Below, one piece after another: positions 34,060 through 42,153 of a stretch of DNA of 64,000 nt (position 1 is the stretch's first letter; every line of letters starts with the position of its first letter). The DNA comes from AG25 sp035604455. Its GTDB lineage: Bacteria; Gemmatimonadota; Gemmatimonadetes; Gemmatimonadales; GWC2-71-9. The DNA is taken from the NCBI GenBank assembly GCA_035604455.1, contig DATNIM010000135.1, forward strand, positions 37,180-101,179. The letters run 5' to 3'. The position numbers and the translations under genes were made by a program. Below the pieces are notes generated by a model. It did not search any database and was not told the DNA's origin. It saw only the letters and a program-made list of their open reading frames with translations.

Positions 34060-34401
34060 ATGATCCTGTCCCGTCTCGTTGCCGCATGGCTCCTCGTCAC
34101 AGCATGCTGGCTCGTGGTCGATGTGGCCACACGTCGGGTGACTCGGCGGGAGGTCTCGCGGCATCTCGCGCAATGGCGCTGTATCGAAGCGCTGCTCGTG
34201 ACCTTGTTCGGCTCGTTGTGGTTCGCGTCGCTCGGGAGCGGCGAGTGGTGGGTGCTCTTCGTCCTCGTGGGCGCCATGGTCGCCGGCACCGCCGCCGCTA
34301 CGCCGCGCGATGGCACGCGGGCGAGCAAAGGGCTCAGCGCGGCGATCGACGCGGCGCGCTACGTGGTGGCTGGCGGCATTCTCGCCGCCCGACTCGGTTA
34401 G
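34060..34401 (+). CDS. Small inner-membrane protein, unknown function
   Basis: The 113-residue protein has three predicted membrane segments (LVAAWLLVTACWLVVDV; ALLVTLFGSLWFASL; WVLFVLVGAMVAGTA). Its stop is 10 bases before the selD start, and the next six genes follow with gaps of at most a few bases, so it probably opens the selD operon. I do not recognise the family. ATG at 34060 was chosen because the open frame before it is not hydrophobic. Confidence 0.55.
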   Translation: MILSRLVAAWLLVTACWLVVDVATRRVTRREVSRHLAQWRCIEALLVTLFGSLWFASLGSGEWWVLFVLVGAMVAGTAAATPRDGTRASKGLSAAIDAARYVVAGGILAARLG

Positions 34402-34411
34402 GTTTCACGCC

Positions 34412-35449
34412 GTGCCACTCCCTCGCCTCACAGCGCTTTCGCACGGCGCCGGCTGAGCCTGCAAACTCGGCCCGGCCGAGTTGGCGCAGGTCTTGCGCCA
34501 CGTACCGCCTGCGATCGATCCACGGATCCTCGTCGACGCCTCGACGCGCGACGACGCCGCGGTGGTGCGCCTCACCCCCGATCGGGCGCTCGTAGCGACG
34601 GTCGACTTCTTCACGCCGATCGTCGATTCCGCCTACGACTTCGGCCGGATCGCAGCCGCAAACGCGTGGTCGGACGTGTACGCGATGGGCGGCACGCCGC
34701 TCTGCGCACTGAGCATCGTCGCCTGGCCCCGTGACACCCTCCCGTTGGAGGTCCTCGGGGAGGTGATGCGGGGTGCGGTCGCGATCGCCCGCGAGGCCGG
34801 GGCGTTCATCGTGGGTGGTCACTCGATCGACGATGCCGAGCCCAAGTTCGGGCTGGTTGCGCTGGGCGAGGTCGAGCCGGGGCGGATAATGACGAACGCG
34901 GGTGCGAAGCCCGGGGACGTGCTCCTCTTGACGAAGCCCGTCGGCACCGGGCTGCTCGCCACCGGACTCAAGCGCGACTACCTCAGCGAGGCCGACCTCG
35001 CGCCGGCCGTTGCCGTGATGACCACGCTCAATGCGGGGGCGGCGCGGGCGATGCTCGAGGTGGGGGCGCACGCCTGCACCGACGTGACCGGCTTCGGGCT
35101 GCTTGGACACCTCCACAATCTTCTCCAGGCGAGCGGCGTCGCGGCCGAAGTCGAGGCGGGGGCCGTGCCGTTGCTCGCGCGGGCGCGGGACATGGCGGAG
35201 CGCGGAGCGGTGCCCGGCGGGACACGGCGCAATTTGGAAGCGCTCGAGGGTGCCGTGGACTTTGGCCGACTCGACCAGGTGGACCGCGTGTTGTTGTGCG
35301 ACGCTCAGACGTCGGGCGGGCTGCTGATCGCTGTGCCGCCACGTGACGCAGCGCCGCTCGTCGCCGCTCTCGAGCGCGCGGGAGCCCCCACCGCTGCGCC
35401 GATCGGACGCGTCGTGACCGGGCCCGCGGGCGCCATCCGGGTCATCTAG
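34412..35449 (+). CDS. selD: Selenophosphate synthetase containing selenocysteine (in-frame TGA)
   Basis: With TGA at 34454-34456 read as selenocysteine, the gene gives a full 345-residue SelD starting at GTG 34412: LTALSHGAG-U-ACKLGP, where U15 aligns with the catalytic Cys17 of E. coli SelD and Lys18 with Lys20. Later motifs are also present: the metal-binding RDDAAVV and ATVDFFTPIVD, MGGTPLCALSI, GGHSIDDAEPKFGL, TDVTGFGLLGHL and SGGLL. The enzyme makes selenophosphate from selenide and ATP for selenocysteine synthesis. A start downstream of the TGA (TTG 34481) would drop the active site. It is the second gene of a tight operon. Selenocysteine in SelD is known in other bacteria; here it is inferred from position and the hairpin. 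Confidence 0.88.
34454..34490 (+). promoter_or_regulatory. Bacterial SECIS element of selD
   Basis: Just 3' of the TGA, CCTGC (34458-34462) pairs with GCAGG (34486-34490), and AACTCGGC (34464-34471) pairs with GCCGAGTT (34475-34482), leaving a CCG apical loop 16 bases after the TGA and a small internal bulge. Position and shape fit the bacterial SECIS hairpins that recruit SelB. Confidence 0.7.
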
Positions 35450-35452
35450 TCT

Positions 35453-35692
35453 GTGAGTCCGCCGCTTGAGGAATTCCGCAGCCTGTCACCGGCGGCGCTC
35501 GACGCGTTGGAGCGGGCTGTCCGTGGACGGCGCCGGCTGGCGCTGCGCCGGCGGGGTGCCGAATATGTGGTGGTAGCCGAGCGGCTCGACACGTCCGACC
35601 GTGAGGAGCGCTTAGAGGGGCGGCTTCCGATGACCGGCGAAGTGGTGGCGTTCAACCTCCGGGATCTCGAATCGTTCGTCGTGCTCCCCTAG
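35453..35692 (+). CDS. Small soluble protein, unknown function
   Basis: A 79-residue acidic/basic protein starting with GTG, 3 bases after selD. The sequence is rich in Leu, Arg and Glu (LSPAALDALERAVRGRRR, then strand-like YVVVAERLD), with no membrane segment or cysteine motif. Its position between selD and a UspA gene with almost no spacing shows it is translated as part of the operon. No family is recognised. Confidence 0.6.
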   Translation: MSPPLEEFRSLSPAALDALERAVRGRRRLALRRRGAEYVVVAERLDTSDREERLEGRLPMTGEVVAFNLRDLESFVVLP

Positions 35693-35693
35693 A

Positions 35694-36428
35694 GTGTTCA
35701 CGCGGTTGCTGGTCGGCCTCGATGGCAGCCCCGCCGCTGATGTCGCGCTCGAGCAGGCGGTGATGCTGGGGGAACGGTTCCACAGTACGATCCTCGTGGT
35801 GCATGCGGGGGATGGCCGAGAGGGTGCAATCCTGGTCGAGCGCGCGGCCGAGCGCGTCCGCGCGGCCGGGCTCGGCGTCGAGATCACCGAGGCCCCGGCC
35901 CCGGCGCTCGCCGCCCTCGCCGAACTCGCGCCGACAGTGGATGCCGTCCTCGTAGGCCGGAGGGGCGGCGCAGGCGGGGATGCCGCGATCGGGCCGACGG
36001 TCGGGGGCCTTGTCCGGCTCGGTGAGCCGTGCGTGATCGTATGCGCCGGTGCGGTCTCGCCGATGCGGTCGTGCGCCGTGGCGTTTGACGGAGGCGACAC
36101 CAGTCGGCGCGCACTCGAACTGGCGCTCCAGTTTGCGAGCGTCATGGGGAGCACGATCCACGTGGTTCACGCGGCAACGGAGCGGGAGGCTGGCGTGCTC
36201 GTCGTGGGCGTAGCGGAGGCCGCGCTCTCAATGCGGCGCGTACCGTTCGTGACCCACATCGAACTGGACGCGCCTGAGGTTGCGGTGGCGCGGGTCGTCA
36301 AACGTGCCCCCTGCGACGCCGTGTTCGCAGGCGCGCACCGACGACGGGACGGACGGCCGAGCGGCGGTGTCTCGCACGTGGGCGCGATTCTCCACCACGT
36401 CGATGTCCTCGTCGCGATCGAGCCCTGA
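35694..36428 (+). CDS. Universal stress protein (UspA) family, two-domain
   Basis: The 244-residue protein has an N-terminal Usp fold (FTRLLVGLDGSPAADVALEQAV, with the hydrophobic strand-loop typical of the family, then AVLVGRRGGAGGD) and a second, more diverged Usp-like half from about residue 120 (CAVAFDGGDTSRRALELALQFA). The ATP-loop G-2x-G-9x-G is only partly present, in the first half (GRRGGAGGD). It probably acts as a stress-responsive nucleotide-binding or protein-interaction module. It starts with GTG one base after the previous stop in the selD operon. Confidence 0.8.
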   Translation: MFTRLLVGLDGSPAADVALEQAVMLGERFHSTILVVHAGDGREGAILVERAAERVRAAGLGVEITEAPAPALAALAELAPTVDAVLVGRRGGAGGDAAIGPTVGGLVRLGEPCVIVCAGAVSPMRSCAVAFDGGDTSRRALELALQFASVMGSTIHVVHAATEREAGVLVVGVAEAALSMRRVPFVTHIELDAPEVAVARVVKRAPCDAVFAGAHRRRDGRPSGGVSHVGAILHHVDVLVAIEP

Positions 36429-37007
36429 GTGGAGCCGATCCACGTTCTCCTCCACGCCGACGAAAGCTGTCTCGGCAACGGCCGGGAGCCTCCGAACCCC
36501 GGTGGCAACGCGGCCCTGGTCGAGATCCGGGCGGGGGACAGCGTCGCGCGATGGGACGTGTTTGAGTGCGCGCCTGATACGACGAATCAGCGCATGGCCC
36601 TGGCCGGCGCGATCGTGGCCCTCGAGTGGGTGTACCGCCAGTGGCAGCGCGCCACCGTGCGCTACGTGTCGGACTCGGAGTACGTGGTCAAGGGCATGTC
36701 CGAATGGGTGCACGACTGGGAGAAGCGCGGGTGGCGCCGCAAGGGCGGGGCGATCGAGAATCTCGAGCTCTGGCGCAAGCTGGTCCAGGCGGCCAAGAGC
36801 CACGCCGTTCATTGGCAGTGGGTGCGCGGTCACGCAGGTCATCCAAAAAACGAGTACGCCAATGTCCTCGCCATGCACGCCGCCGAACGCCAGGTCCGAT
36901 CGAACGGCCTCGTTCCCTCAGGGTTCGACACCTGGCTCGCCCGCGAGCGCGACGCCGGACGCTACCGTGACTACGACCCCGATCGAGAGCTCTATGACCG
37001 TGCATAA
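36429..37007 (+). CDS. RNase H-like protein with altered catalytic residues
   Basis: The 192-residue protein has the RNase HI fold: HADESCLGNG, TTNQRMALAGAIVALEW, the strand YVSDSEYVVKGM, the basic-handle-like WEKRGWRRKGG and WVRGHAGHPKNEYANVLA. Of the four catalytic residues only two remain: Asp11 and Asp82. The usual Glu after TTN-RM is Ala57, and the last Asp (usually NE-CDELA) is Asn145. It is therefore probably not a standard RNase H; it may bind hybrids or act in a modified way. GTG starts directly at the end of the Usp gene, and its end overlaps the deaminase gene by 14 bases. Confidence 0.8.
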   Translation: MEPIHVLLHADESCLGNGREPPNPGGNAALVEIRAGDSVARWDVFECAPDTTNQRMALAGAIVALEWVYRQWQRATVRYVSDSEYVVKGMSEWVHDWEKRGWRRKGGAIENLELWRKLVQAAKSHAVHWQWVRGHAGHPKNEYANVLAMHAAERQVRSNGLVPSGFDTWLARERDAGRYRDYDPDRELYDRA

Positions 37008-37497
37008 GGATGGGGTAGCGGCGAATACGCATCCGCTGAACATCGTGCCCAACGGCGCCGCCGCACCGCCGGTCGAGCGGATCCCGCTCTACGAGGTCTA
37101 CATGCGCATGGCCGAGGAGCTGGCCAAGCGCTCCACCTGCGTGCGGCTGCAAGTGGGCACTGTCGTCACCGATCAGCGACTCGAGAACGTGCTCGCGATC
37201 GGCTACAACGGGAACGCCCGGGGCCTGCCGAACCGCTGTGACTCAGCCGTGCCCGGAAGCTGCGGCTGCATTCACTCGGAGATGAATGCGCTGGTCAAGG
37301 CGCCGGGCAGCGTGCGGGACAAGGTCGTGTTTGTGAGTGCGTCCCCGTGCGTCATGTGCGCGAAGCTCATGATCAATTCTGGCGTCACGCACGTGTTCTA
37401 CCGCCGGCCGTATCGCGACCCCTCGGGGATCGAGGTGCTCGAGCAGGGCGGCGTCACCGCGGTCCTCTACGACCGCTGGGTGCGGGACTGGCGCTGA
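36994..37497 (+). CDS. Zinc-dependent dCMP/cytidine deaminase family (ComEB-like)
   Basis: The 167-residue protein has the deaminase zinc site: His and Glu in GCIHSEMNALVK and two cysteines in SASPCVMCAKLMI. The preceding VGTVVTDQRLENVLAIGYNGNARGLPNRC matches dCMP deaminases, which make dUMP, the precursor for thymidylate. Its start lies inside the RNase H-like gene, so the two are translationally coupled. The thyX gene 6 kb away would use the product, but nothing directly ties them. Confidence 0.88.
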   Translation: MTVHKDGVAANTHPLNIVPNGAAAPPVERIPLYEVYMRMAEELAKRSTCVRLQVGTVVTDQRLENVLAIGYNGNARGLPNRCDSAVPGSCGCIHSEMNALVKAPGSVRDKVVFVSASPCVMCAKLMINSGVTHVFYRRPYRDPSGIEVLEQGGVTAVLYDRWVRDWR

Positions 37498-37500
37498 GTC

Positions 37501-38145
37501 GTGGCCGACGAGCTCGAGCGTCTGTTCGGCCGCTTGGTCGAAGCGCTGGCGGACGCGGGGCCGGGACGGTTGGCCATCCCGTTCGCGACCGCGGAGCTAT
37601 ACGAGCATCTCGTCCCGTACCGTTCGAACCGGGCGCGATTGAACGTCGCCACGCATCAGGACTACGAGATGACGGTGCTGCGGCTCCTCGCCGGAGAGCG
37701 GGGGTACGCTCGACTCGAGCCGGCCGACGTGCAGGAGGCCTTGCAGCGCGAGGCCGCGTCGTCCAACCCCGACACCGGTTTGTTCCGGAGCTTCCCCGAC
37801 TCACAAGTGCTCGTGAACCGGATCGCCGCCGAGCGCTTTCTGAAGGGCGAGCGAGCCTACGCACCGGTCCAACCTCCCGCGAGCGCCGACGCTGTGCCCC
37901 CAGACGAGGTGCGCGCCGACGACGAGTCAGGCTCGACGTCTGCGTTTGCTCTCGACGAATCAGACGCCCGAGCGCCCCAATGCGCATACTGCGGCGGCAC
38001 CCTGCCAGCAGGTCGCAAGGTGAACTTCTGTCCGCACTGCGGGCAGCCGCCCTCGGGGGAGTTGCGGTGCCCCGCCTGTGGCAGCGAAGTGGACGTCGGG
38101 TGGGGGTATTGCGTGAGTTGCGGACGCCCCACGGGCTTCGAGTAA
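37501..38145 (+). CDS. Protein with two C-terminal zinc ribbons
   Basis: The 214-residue protein has a helical N-terminal domain (about residues 1-120) of unknown type and an acidic linker (residues 125-158). Two zinc ribbons follow at the C-terminus: CAYCGG...CPHCG and CPACGS...CVSCG. The ribbons suggest nucleic-acid or protein contacts. It starts with GTG 3 bases after the deaminase gene and closes the seven-gene operon that begins near 34060. Confidence 0.65.
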   Translation: MADELERLFGRLVEALADAGPGRLAIPFATAELYEHLVPYRSNRARLNVATHQDYEMTVLRLLAGERGYARLEPADVQEALQREAASSNPDTGLFRSFPDSQVLVNRIAAERFLKGERAYAPVQPPASADAVPPDEVRADDESGSTSAFALDESDARAPQCAYCGGTLPAGRKVNFCPHCGQPPSGELRCPACGSEVDVGWGYCVSCGRPTGFE

Positions 38146-38446
38146 CCCTCACGCGGGTTTGGGCTACCGCCCCTCGGTGAAGGGGACCATATTGCCGCCG
38201 AGAGGCTTGCGGTCTCGCGGATGAGAACTCAGACTGCCAGTGGCGACGCTGTCCTCTCCGGCGACCGCGCGTCGTCCGGCGCGCATCGCAGCGCCTCCTG
38301 CGCCCGCCGTGTCGCCGCTCCGGCCGGCACCACCCGCTCGCGCTGCTCGCGCCCTTCCCGCACTCTGCCCCGAGGCGCTCGACTCGGCACCGGCCAACGT
38401 AGTGTCATTGTCGTGGAAGCCTTCCCGCTCCAGGGGTACTACAGCC
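38146..38446. other. 300-base gap with no recognisable gene
   Basis: The stretch between the zinc-ribbon gene and the slipin gene is GC-rich, with Pro/Ala/Arg-rich frames on both strands but no conserved sequence, tRNA or clear hairpin terminator. It must hold the slipin promoter; I could not identify a convincing -35/-10 pair. Confidence 0.5.
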
Positions 38447-39286
38447 ATGGGTGATCTTTTGCTTCCGGCGGTCGGCGCAATCATCCTGTACTTGTTCTCG
38501 GGCCTCCGGGTCCTCCGCGAGTACGAGCGAGCGGTGTACTTCTTCCTCGGCCGCTCCTGGGGAGCGAAGGGTCCGGGACTCATCTATCTGCCACCCCTGT
38601 TCGCGAAGATGCAGAAGGTCTCGCTCCGCGTGGTGGCACTCGACATCCCCCCGCAGGACGTCATCACCCGGGACAACATCTCGATCAAGGTGAACGCCGT
38701 CCTTTATATGCGTGTGAAGGACGCAGTCCGGGCCGTCATCGGCGTGGAGAATTACCTCTACGCGACGAGCCAGCTCGCCCAAACCACCCTGCGGTCCGTG
38801 CTGGGCGAAACCGAGCTCGACGGGCTCCTCATGAACCGCGAGAAGATCAACAGCGTGCTGAAGAACATCATCGAAAAGCGGACGGAGGAATGGGGGGTCG
38901 AGGTGTCGGCGGTCGAGGTGAAGGACGTCGACCTCCCACCGGAGATGAAGCGGGCCATCGCGCGGCAGGCCGAGGCTGAGCGCGAGAGGCGCGCCAAGAT
39001 CATCAACGCCGAGGGCGAGCTGCAGGCATCCGAGAAGCTGGCACTCGCTGCGCGAGTGATCGGCGCGGAGCCGGCTGCCATTCAGCTCCGCTATCTCCAA
39101 ACCGTGACCGAGATCGCGTCGGAGAAGAATTCCACGACGATCTTCCCGGTTCCGCTCGAGCTCTTGCGGGCCTTCCTCCCGATGGGCCGGGCGGCGGAGC
39201 CGACGGGGGCCCCGCCAGCCCTGCCCGAGCGCGCCTCGGGCGACACGCTGCTTCCGCGTCGGAGCGACGAAAAGGCGCAACCCTGA
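38447..39286 (+). CDS. Slipin / stomatin-like SPFH (band 7) protein
   Basis: The 279-residue protein has an N-terminal membrane anchor (LLLPAVGAIILYLFSGL) and the SPFH domain with VREYERAVYFFLGR-like opening, PGLIYLPPLF, the central DIPPQDVITRDNISIKVNAVLYMRV and the coiled-coil AIARQAEAERERRAKI. It would form membrane microdomain scaffolds at the inner membrane. Slipins often pair with NfeD; here the next gene, one base downstream, is a different two-segment membrane protein that may take that partner role. Confidence 0.88.
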   Translation: MGDLLLPAVGAIILYLFSGLRVLREYERAVYFFLGRSWGAKGPGLIYLPPLFAKMQKVSLRVVALDIPPQDVITRDNISIKVNAVLYMRVKDAVRAVIGVENYLYATSQLAQTTLRSVLGETELDGLLMNREKINSVLKNIIEKRTEEWGVEVSAVEVKDVDLPPEMKRAIARQAEAERERRAKIINAEGELQASEKLALAARVIGAEPAAIQLRYLQTVTEIASEKNSTTIFPVPLELLRAFLPMGRAAEPTGAPPALPERASGDTLLPRRSDEKAQP

Positions 39287-39287
39287 C

Positions 39288-40100
39288 GTGGCGGAAGAGC
39301 TCATCGGGCGCGAGGCCCTGGAGCGAATCATCCGCCGTGCGGCGGAGTTACAGGCCGGCGAGCGCGACATTGGCGAGGGCCTGAAGCGCGACGAGGTGTT
39401 GGCCCTCGGCAAGGAGGTCGGTATCCCCGTCCGCTACCTCGAACAGGCGCTGGTCGAGGAGCAGACGCGCGGTCCCGTCGACCCTGGATGGCTCGCCCGC
39501 CTCGCGGGTCCGGCGGCACTCCGGGCCGCGCGGATCGTGACGGGTGACCCGGGAGCCGTGGAGCGGGCACTGAGCGAACGACTAGAGAAAGACGAACTGC
39601 TCCGCGTGAAGCGTCGGTTTCCCGATCACACGACGTGGGAACCGCGGGCTGGCGCGTTCGCGTCGCTTCAGCGTGCGCTCGGGGCGGGCGGCCGGCGTTT
39701 CGCGCTCGCCCGCGCCGCGGAGGTGGCGGCGGGCATCACGGCGCTCGAGCCTGGGGCGTGCCACGTTCAACTGGTCGCCGACGTGCGAAACGTCCGCCGC
39801 CAGCGCGTCGGTGCCGGCGGCGCCGTCTTTGCGGCGGGCGGACTCGTCGCGGCAGTCCTCCCGGCGCTAGGGGTCCTCGAGCCATGGCCCCTGCTACCGC
39901 TGGCCGCGGCGGTCGTCGCCGCCGCCGCCACGCGCCGCACGTATCTCGCGGAATGCGAGCGCATCCACGTCGGGTTGGAACAGGTGCTCGACGACCTCGA
40001 GCACGGAGAGCGACCGCGGTCTCTCGGGACACCCGCCCGTGGCGGTGCGCTCGGACGAATCGCTGAGGAGCTTCGGAGAACGCTCGGCGCGGCACCGTGA
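39288..40100 (+). CDS. Two-segment membrane protein next to slipin, unknown function
   Basis: The 270-residue protein has a helical N-terminal part (about 1-185) and two membrane segments near residues 186-205 (GAVFAAGGLVAAVLPALGVL) and 209-226 (PLLPLAAAVVAAAATRR), then a short helical tail. The segment ERDIGEGLKRDEVLALGKEVGIPVRYLEQAL resembles a helix-turn-helix-like or SHOCT-type helical unit seen in small regulators, but I cannot assign a family. GTG starts one base after the slipin stop, so the two are probably made together. Confidence 0.6.
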   Translation: MAEELIGREALERIIRRAAELQAGERDIGEGLKRDEVLALGKEVGIPVRYLEQALVEEQTRGPVDPGWLARLAGPAALRAARIVTGDPGAVERALSERLEKDELLRVKRRFPDHTTWEPRAGAFASLQRALGAGGRRFALARAAEVAAGITALEPGACHVQLVADVRNVRRQRVGAGGAVFAAGGLVAAVLPALGVLEPWPLLPLAAAVVAAAATRRTYLAECERIHVGLEQVLDDLEHGERPRSLGTPARGGALGRIAEELRRTLGAAP

Positions 40101-40203
40101 CTGGTCACGCCCGACAGGCGAGACCGCAGATCGGGGGCCTCGCGCCGCGCACCGCATGTTCCCTGGCGACCTGGCGGCCAGGCGTATCCTATGGAGCCCA
40201 TCC

Positions 40204-40761
40204 ATGAACCTGCTCGGTTATGACTGGCCTCACCTTCACGCCGCGCTCAATGAACTGCCGGCCGCCCTGCTCTTCGTGACCGTGCTGTTCGACTTCGGCG
40301 CACTCGTCACGGGGCGCGAGTCCCTGCGCGCGACCGCCCTGTGGACCCTGTGGGCCGGGGTCCTGGGTGGGTGGCTCGCCGTGATCGCCGGTCAGCAGGC
40401 CGAGCGTGTCATCGACCACGGGGACGCGCTGCACGAGCTGATGGAAACCCACGAAACGGCGGCCATCACCACGATGAGCATCTTCACCGTCGTGCTGGGC
40501 TACCAGCTGCTGCGGGGGTCACGGATGTCTCGCCGTGAAGGCCTGGCGTTGCGGGCCCTCTCGATTGCCGGGTTCGTGGGGATCATTTGGACGGGGCGGA
40601 TCGGGGGCCAGATGCTGTTCGAGCACGCCGCGGGCGTGCCGACCGCGACGCTCCAGACCGAGATGCTCGATCGGGCGAAAGGTCACCACCACCACGGACA
40701 CGGCGTGCCTGACACCGACCACGATACCGCCCAGGACACCGCCGCCTCACGACATCCTTGA
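40204..40761 (+). CDS. DUF2231-type integral membrane protein with His-rich tail
   Basis: The 185-residue protein has about four membrane segments (PAALLFVTVLFDFGALV; ALWTLWAGVLGGWLAVIAG; ITTMSIFTVVLGYQLL; ALSIAGFVGIIWTG) with conserved-looking His at HLHAALNELPAALLF and in the loop GDALHELMETHE. These are features of the DUF2231 family, thought to bind heme or metals. The C-terminal tail GHHHHGHG...DHD is rich in His and Asp and could hold metal ions. ATG at 40204 was chosen for its fit to the family start. The next gene begins 59 bases on. Confidence 0.7.
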   Translation: MNLLGYDWPHLHAALNELPAALLFVTVLFDFGALVTGRESLRATALWTLWAGVLGGWLAVIAGQQAERVIDHGDALHELMETHETAAITTMSIFTVVLGYQLLRGSRMSRREGLALRALSIAGFVGIIWTGRIGGQMLFEHAAGVPTATLQTEMLDRAKGHHHHGHGVPDTDHDTAQDTAASRHP

Positions 40762-40820
40762 GGGGCTGCCCAGGCGGAGGTGCGGGGCGGCCTGCGCGTG
40801 TCCGGGCGTCGATCAGGCGC

Positions 40821-41297
40821 GTGCCACTCGCGCTCGTCGCGTTCGGCGCGGCCTGCTCGCCGAGCACCACGCGGCCCGACGTCCGGCCGTTTCCCCAAGC
40901 GCTCACCGCGGTCCTTACCGCGCCCCCCGGGGTGGTCGTGCCCGCCATTGATTCGCTGGTCCAGGCGCGCGGGGTGCGGGTCAAGCGAGCGAGCGTCATC
41001 GACGGGTACGTGGAGAGCGACTGGTATGATACCGGCACCGGACACTCGTACGGAGATCGGCAGCGTGTGCCCGACCTCAAACAGGCTGTGAAGCTGCGCT
41101 GCTGGGCCGATCCCTATGTGCCGGGGGAAACGCTGTTCACAATCGAGGTCGCGTATCGGCCCCGCGTCGATCCTTCTCGTGTGGAGCGGGACCTCGAGGC
41201 CGTGTCGCCGGACTCAAGCCCGGGCCGCGAGCTCGCCCAGCACCTGCTCGACGACCTCAAGAAGCGGGTCGGTACGCCCCCCGCTACGCCTCAGTGA
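40821..41297 (+). CDS. Putative lipoprotein, unknown function
   Basis: About 158 residues starting at GTG 40821: MPLALVAFGAACSPS, a short hydrophobic stretch ending in a lipobox-like GAAC, so Cys12 is the likely lipid-modified residue. The body (YDTGTGHSYGDRQRVPDLKQAVKLRCWADPY) is beta-rich and not recognised. The start could be earlier, but upstream codons give no signal sequence. The last 14 bases overlap the convergent DUF116-type gene. Confidence 0.55.
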   Translation: MPLALVAFGAACSPSTTRPDVRPFPQALTAVLTAPPGVVVPAIDSLVQARGVRVKRASVIDGYVESDWYDTGTGHSYGDRQRVPDLKQAVKLRCWADPYVPGETLFTIEVAYRPRVDPSRVERDLEAVSPDSSPGRELAQHLLDDLKKRVGTPPATPQ

Positions 41298-42081
41298 GCG
41301 AGCGGACCCAGCGCTCCATGACGTCGAGGTCGAGCGTGGCGTCGCGGCACGGGCCGTTGGGCAGGCGCATCGTGAGGCCGAGAACCGGGAGCTTGCCGGC
41401 GACGTCCCGGAGCCCGGTCATCATGTCCCGCTCGCACGCGACCGCCACGACCGCACGCGGGCGCCGCTCCCGGATCGCCCGGCGCGCCAGCTGCCCACGG
41501 GTCGCGACGAACACCGGCACGTCATAGCGGCCCGCCACCGCTAGGACACCGTCGAGGGCCTCCTTCGACAGGCACCGGGGCACGAGCACCAACAGCTCAC
41601 CCTTCCCAACCCGCATGCGACGACGCTCCGCGAGAGTGTCGTAGATGTCAATCGCCGCGTGTTCCACCCAGTCACGGCGCCCAAACGGCCGCGCCACGAA
41701 CGACGTCAGGTTCATCATCTGGAGGAATGGGCCGCGCTCGAGAGCCCGCGCCGGCAGCAGCGGACGACTTCCATAGAAGGAAAGGAGAAGGAGCAGAAAC
41801 CACGCGGCGACGAGCGCCAACGCGCCCAGAATGCCCCACCCAAGGAGCCGCGGGAGGCCCGACCACACGAGCGCGAGGCGGGGGGCGATCAGGAACACGG
41901 CGCCGCCCGCGACGCCGCCCGCGACCACCAGGGCGAACCCGAGCCACGCGAAGAACGCCCGTGGGGGCGCCGAGAAGTCCCCGCCGTTCGGGAGCGGCGT
42001 GCCGTCCCACTGGTCCCACTCGTGGCCGAGCCGACGATCGGTCTCGATGCGAATCAACTGTGCGCGGGCGACCTCAGCCAT
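41284..42081 (-). CDS. DUF116 family membrane protein
   Basis: The 265-residue protein has two membrane segments (AFFAWLGFALVVAGGVAGGAVFLI; LLGWGILGALALVAAWFLLLLL) and a C-terminal DUF116 domain with cysteines in PRCLSKEAL, VACERDM and NGPCRDATL, which may bind a metal or cofactor. DUF116 proteins often accompany lipoate- or tetrapyrrole-type genes; none is adjacent here, so it stands alone. The promoter (42091-42119) lies 9 bases before the ATG. Confidence 0.78.
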   Translation of the reverse strand: MAEVARAQLIRIETDRRLGHEWDQWDGTPLPNGGDFSAPPRAFFAWLGFALVVAGGVAGGAVFLIAPRLALVWSGLPRLLGWGILGALALVAAWFLLLLLSFYGSRPLLPARALERGPFLQMMNLTSFVARPFGRRDWVEHAAIDIYDTLAERRRMRVGKGELLVLVPRCLSKEALDGVLAVAGRYDVPVFVATRGQLARRAIRERRPRAVVAVACERDMMTGLRDVAGKLPVLGLTMRLPNGPCRDATLDLDVMERWVRSLTEA

Positions 42082-42090
42082 AGTGGTCCA

Positions 42091-42119
42091 AGCTTCACCG
42101 GACCCTCAAGCGGTGTCAA
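42091..42119 (-). promoter_or_regulatory. Promoter of the DUF116 gene
   Basis: On the leftward strand a perfect TTGACA (42119-42114), 17 bases, then GAAGCT (42096-42091), 9 bases before the ATG at 42081. No Shine-Dalgarno sequence. The -10 element is only a partial match. Confidence 0.4.
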
Positions 42120-42153
42120 GCTGATTTGCGGCGTGCTAACTTCCCGAACGCAG

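Noticed and set aside
34481..35449. selD starting at TTG 34481 after the TGA
   Set aside because: It would lack the catalytic Sec/Cys and the Lys of the SelD active site, while the codons upstream of the TGA encode a perfect SelD N-terminus.
38164..38448. Leftward open frame between the zinc-ribbon and slipin genes
   Set aside because: Low-complexity Ala/Gly/Arg/Ser sequence without conserved features; typical of open antisense frames in GC-rich DNA.
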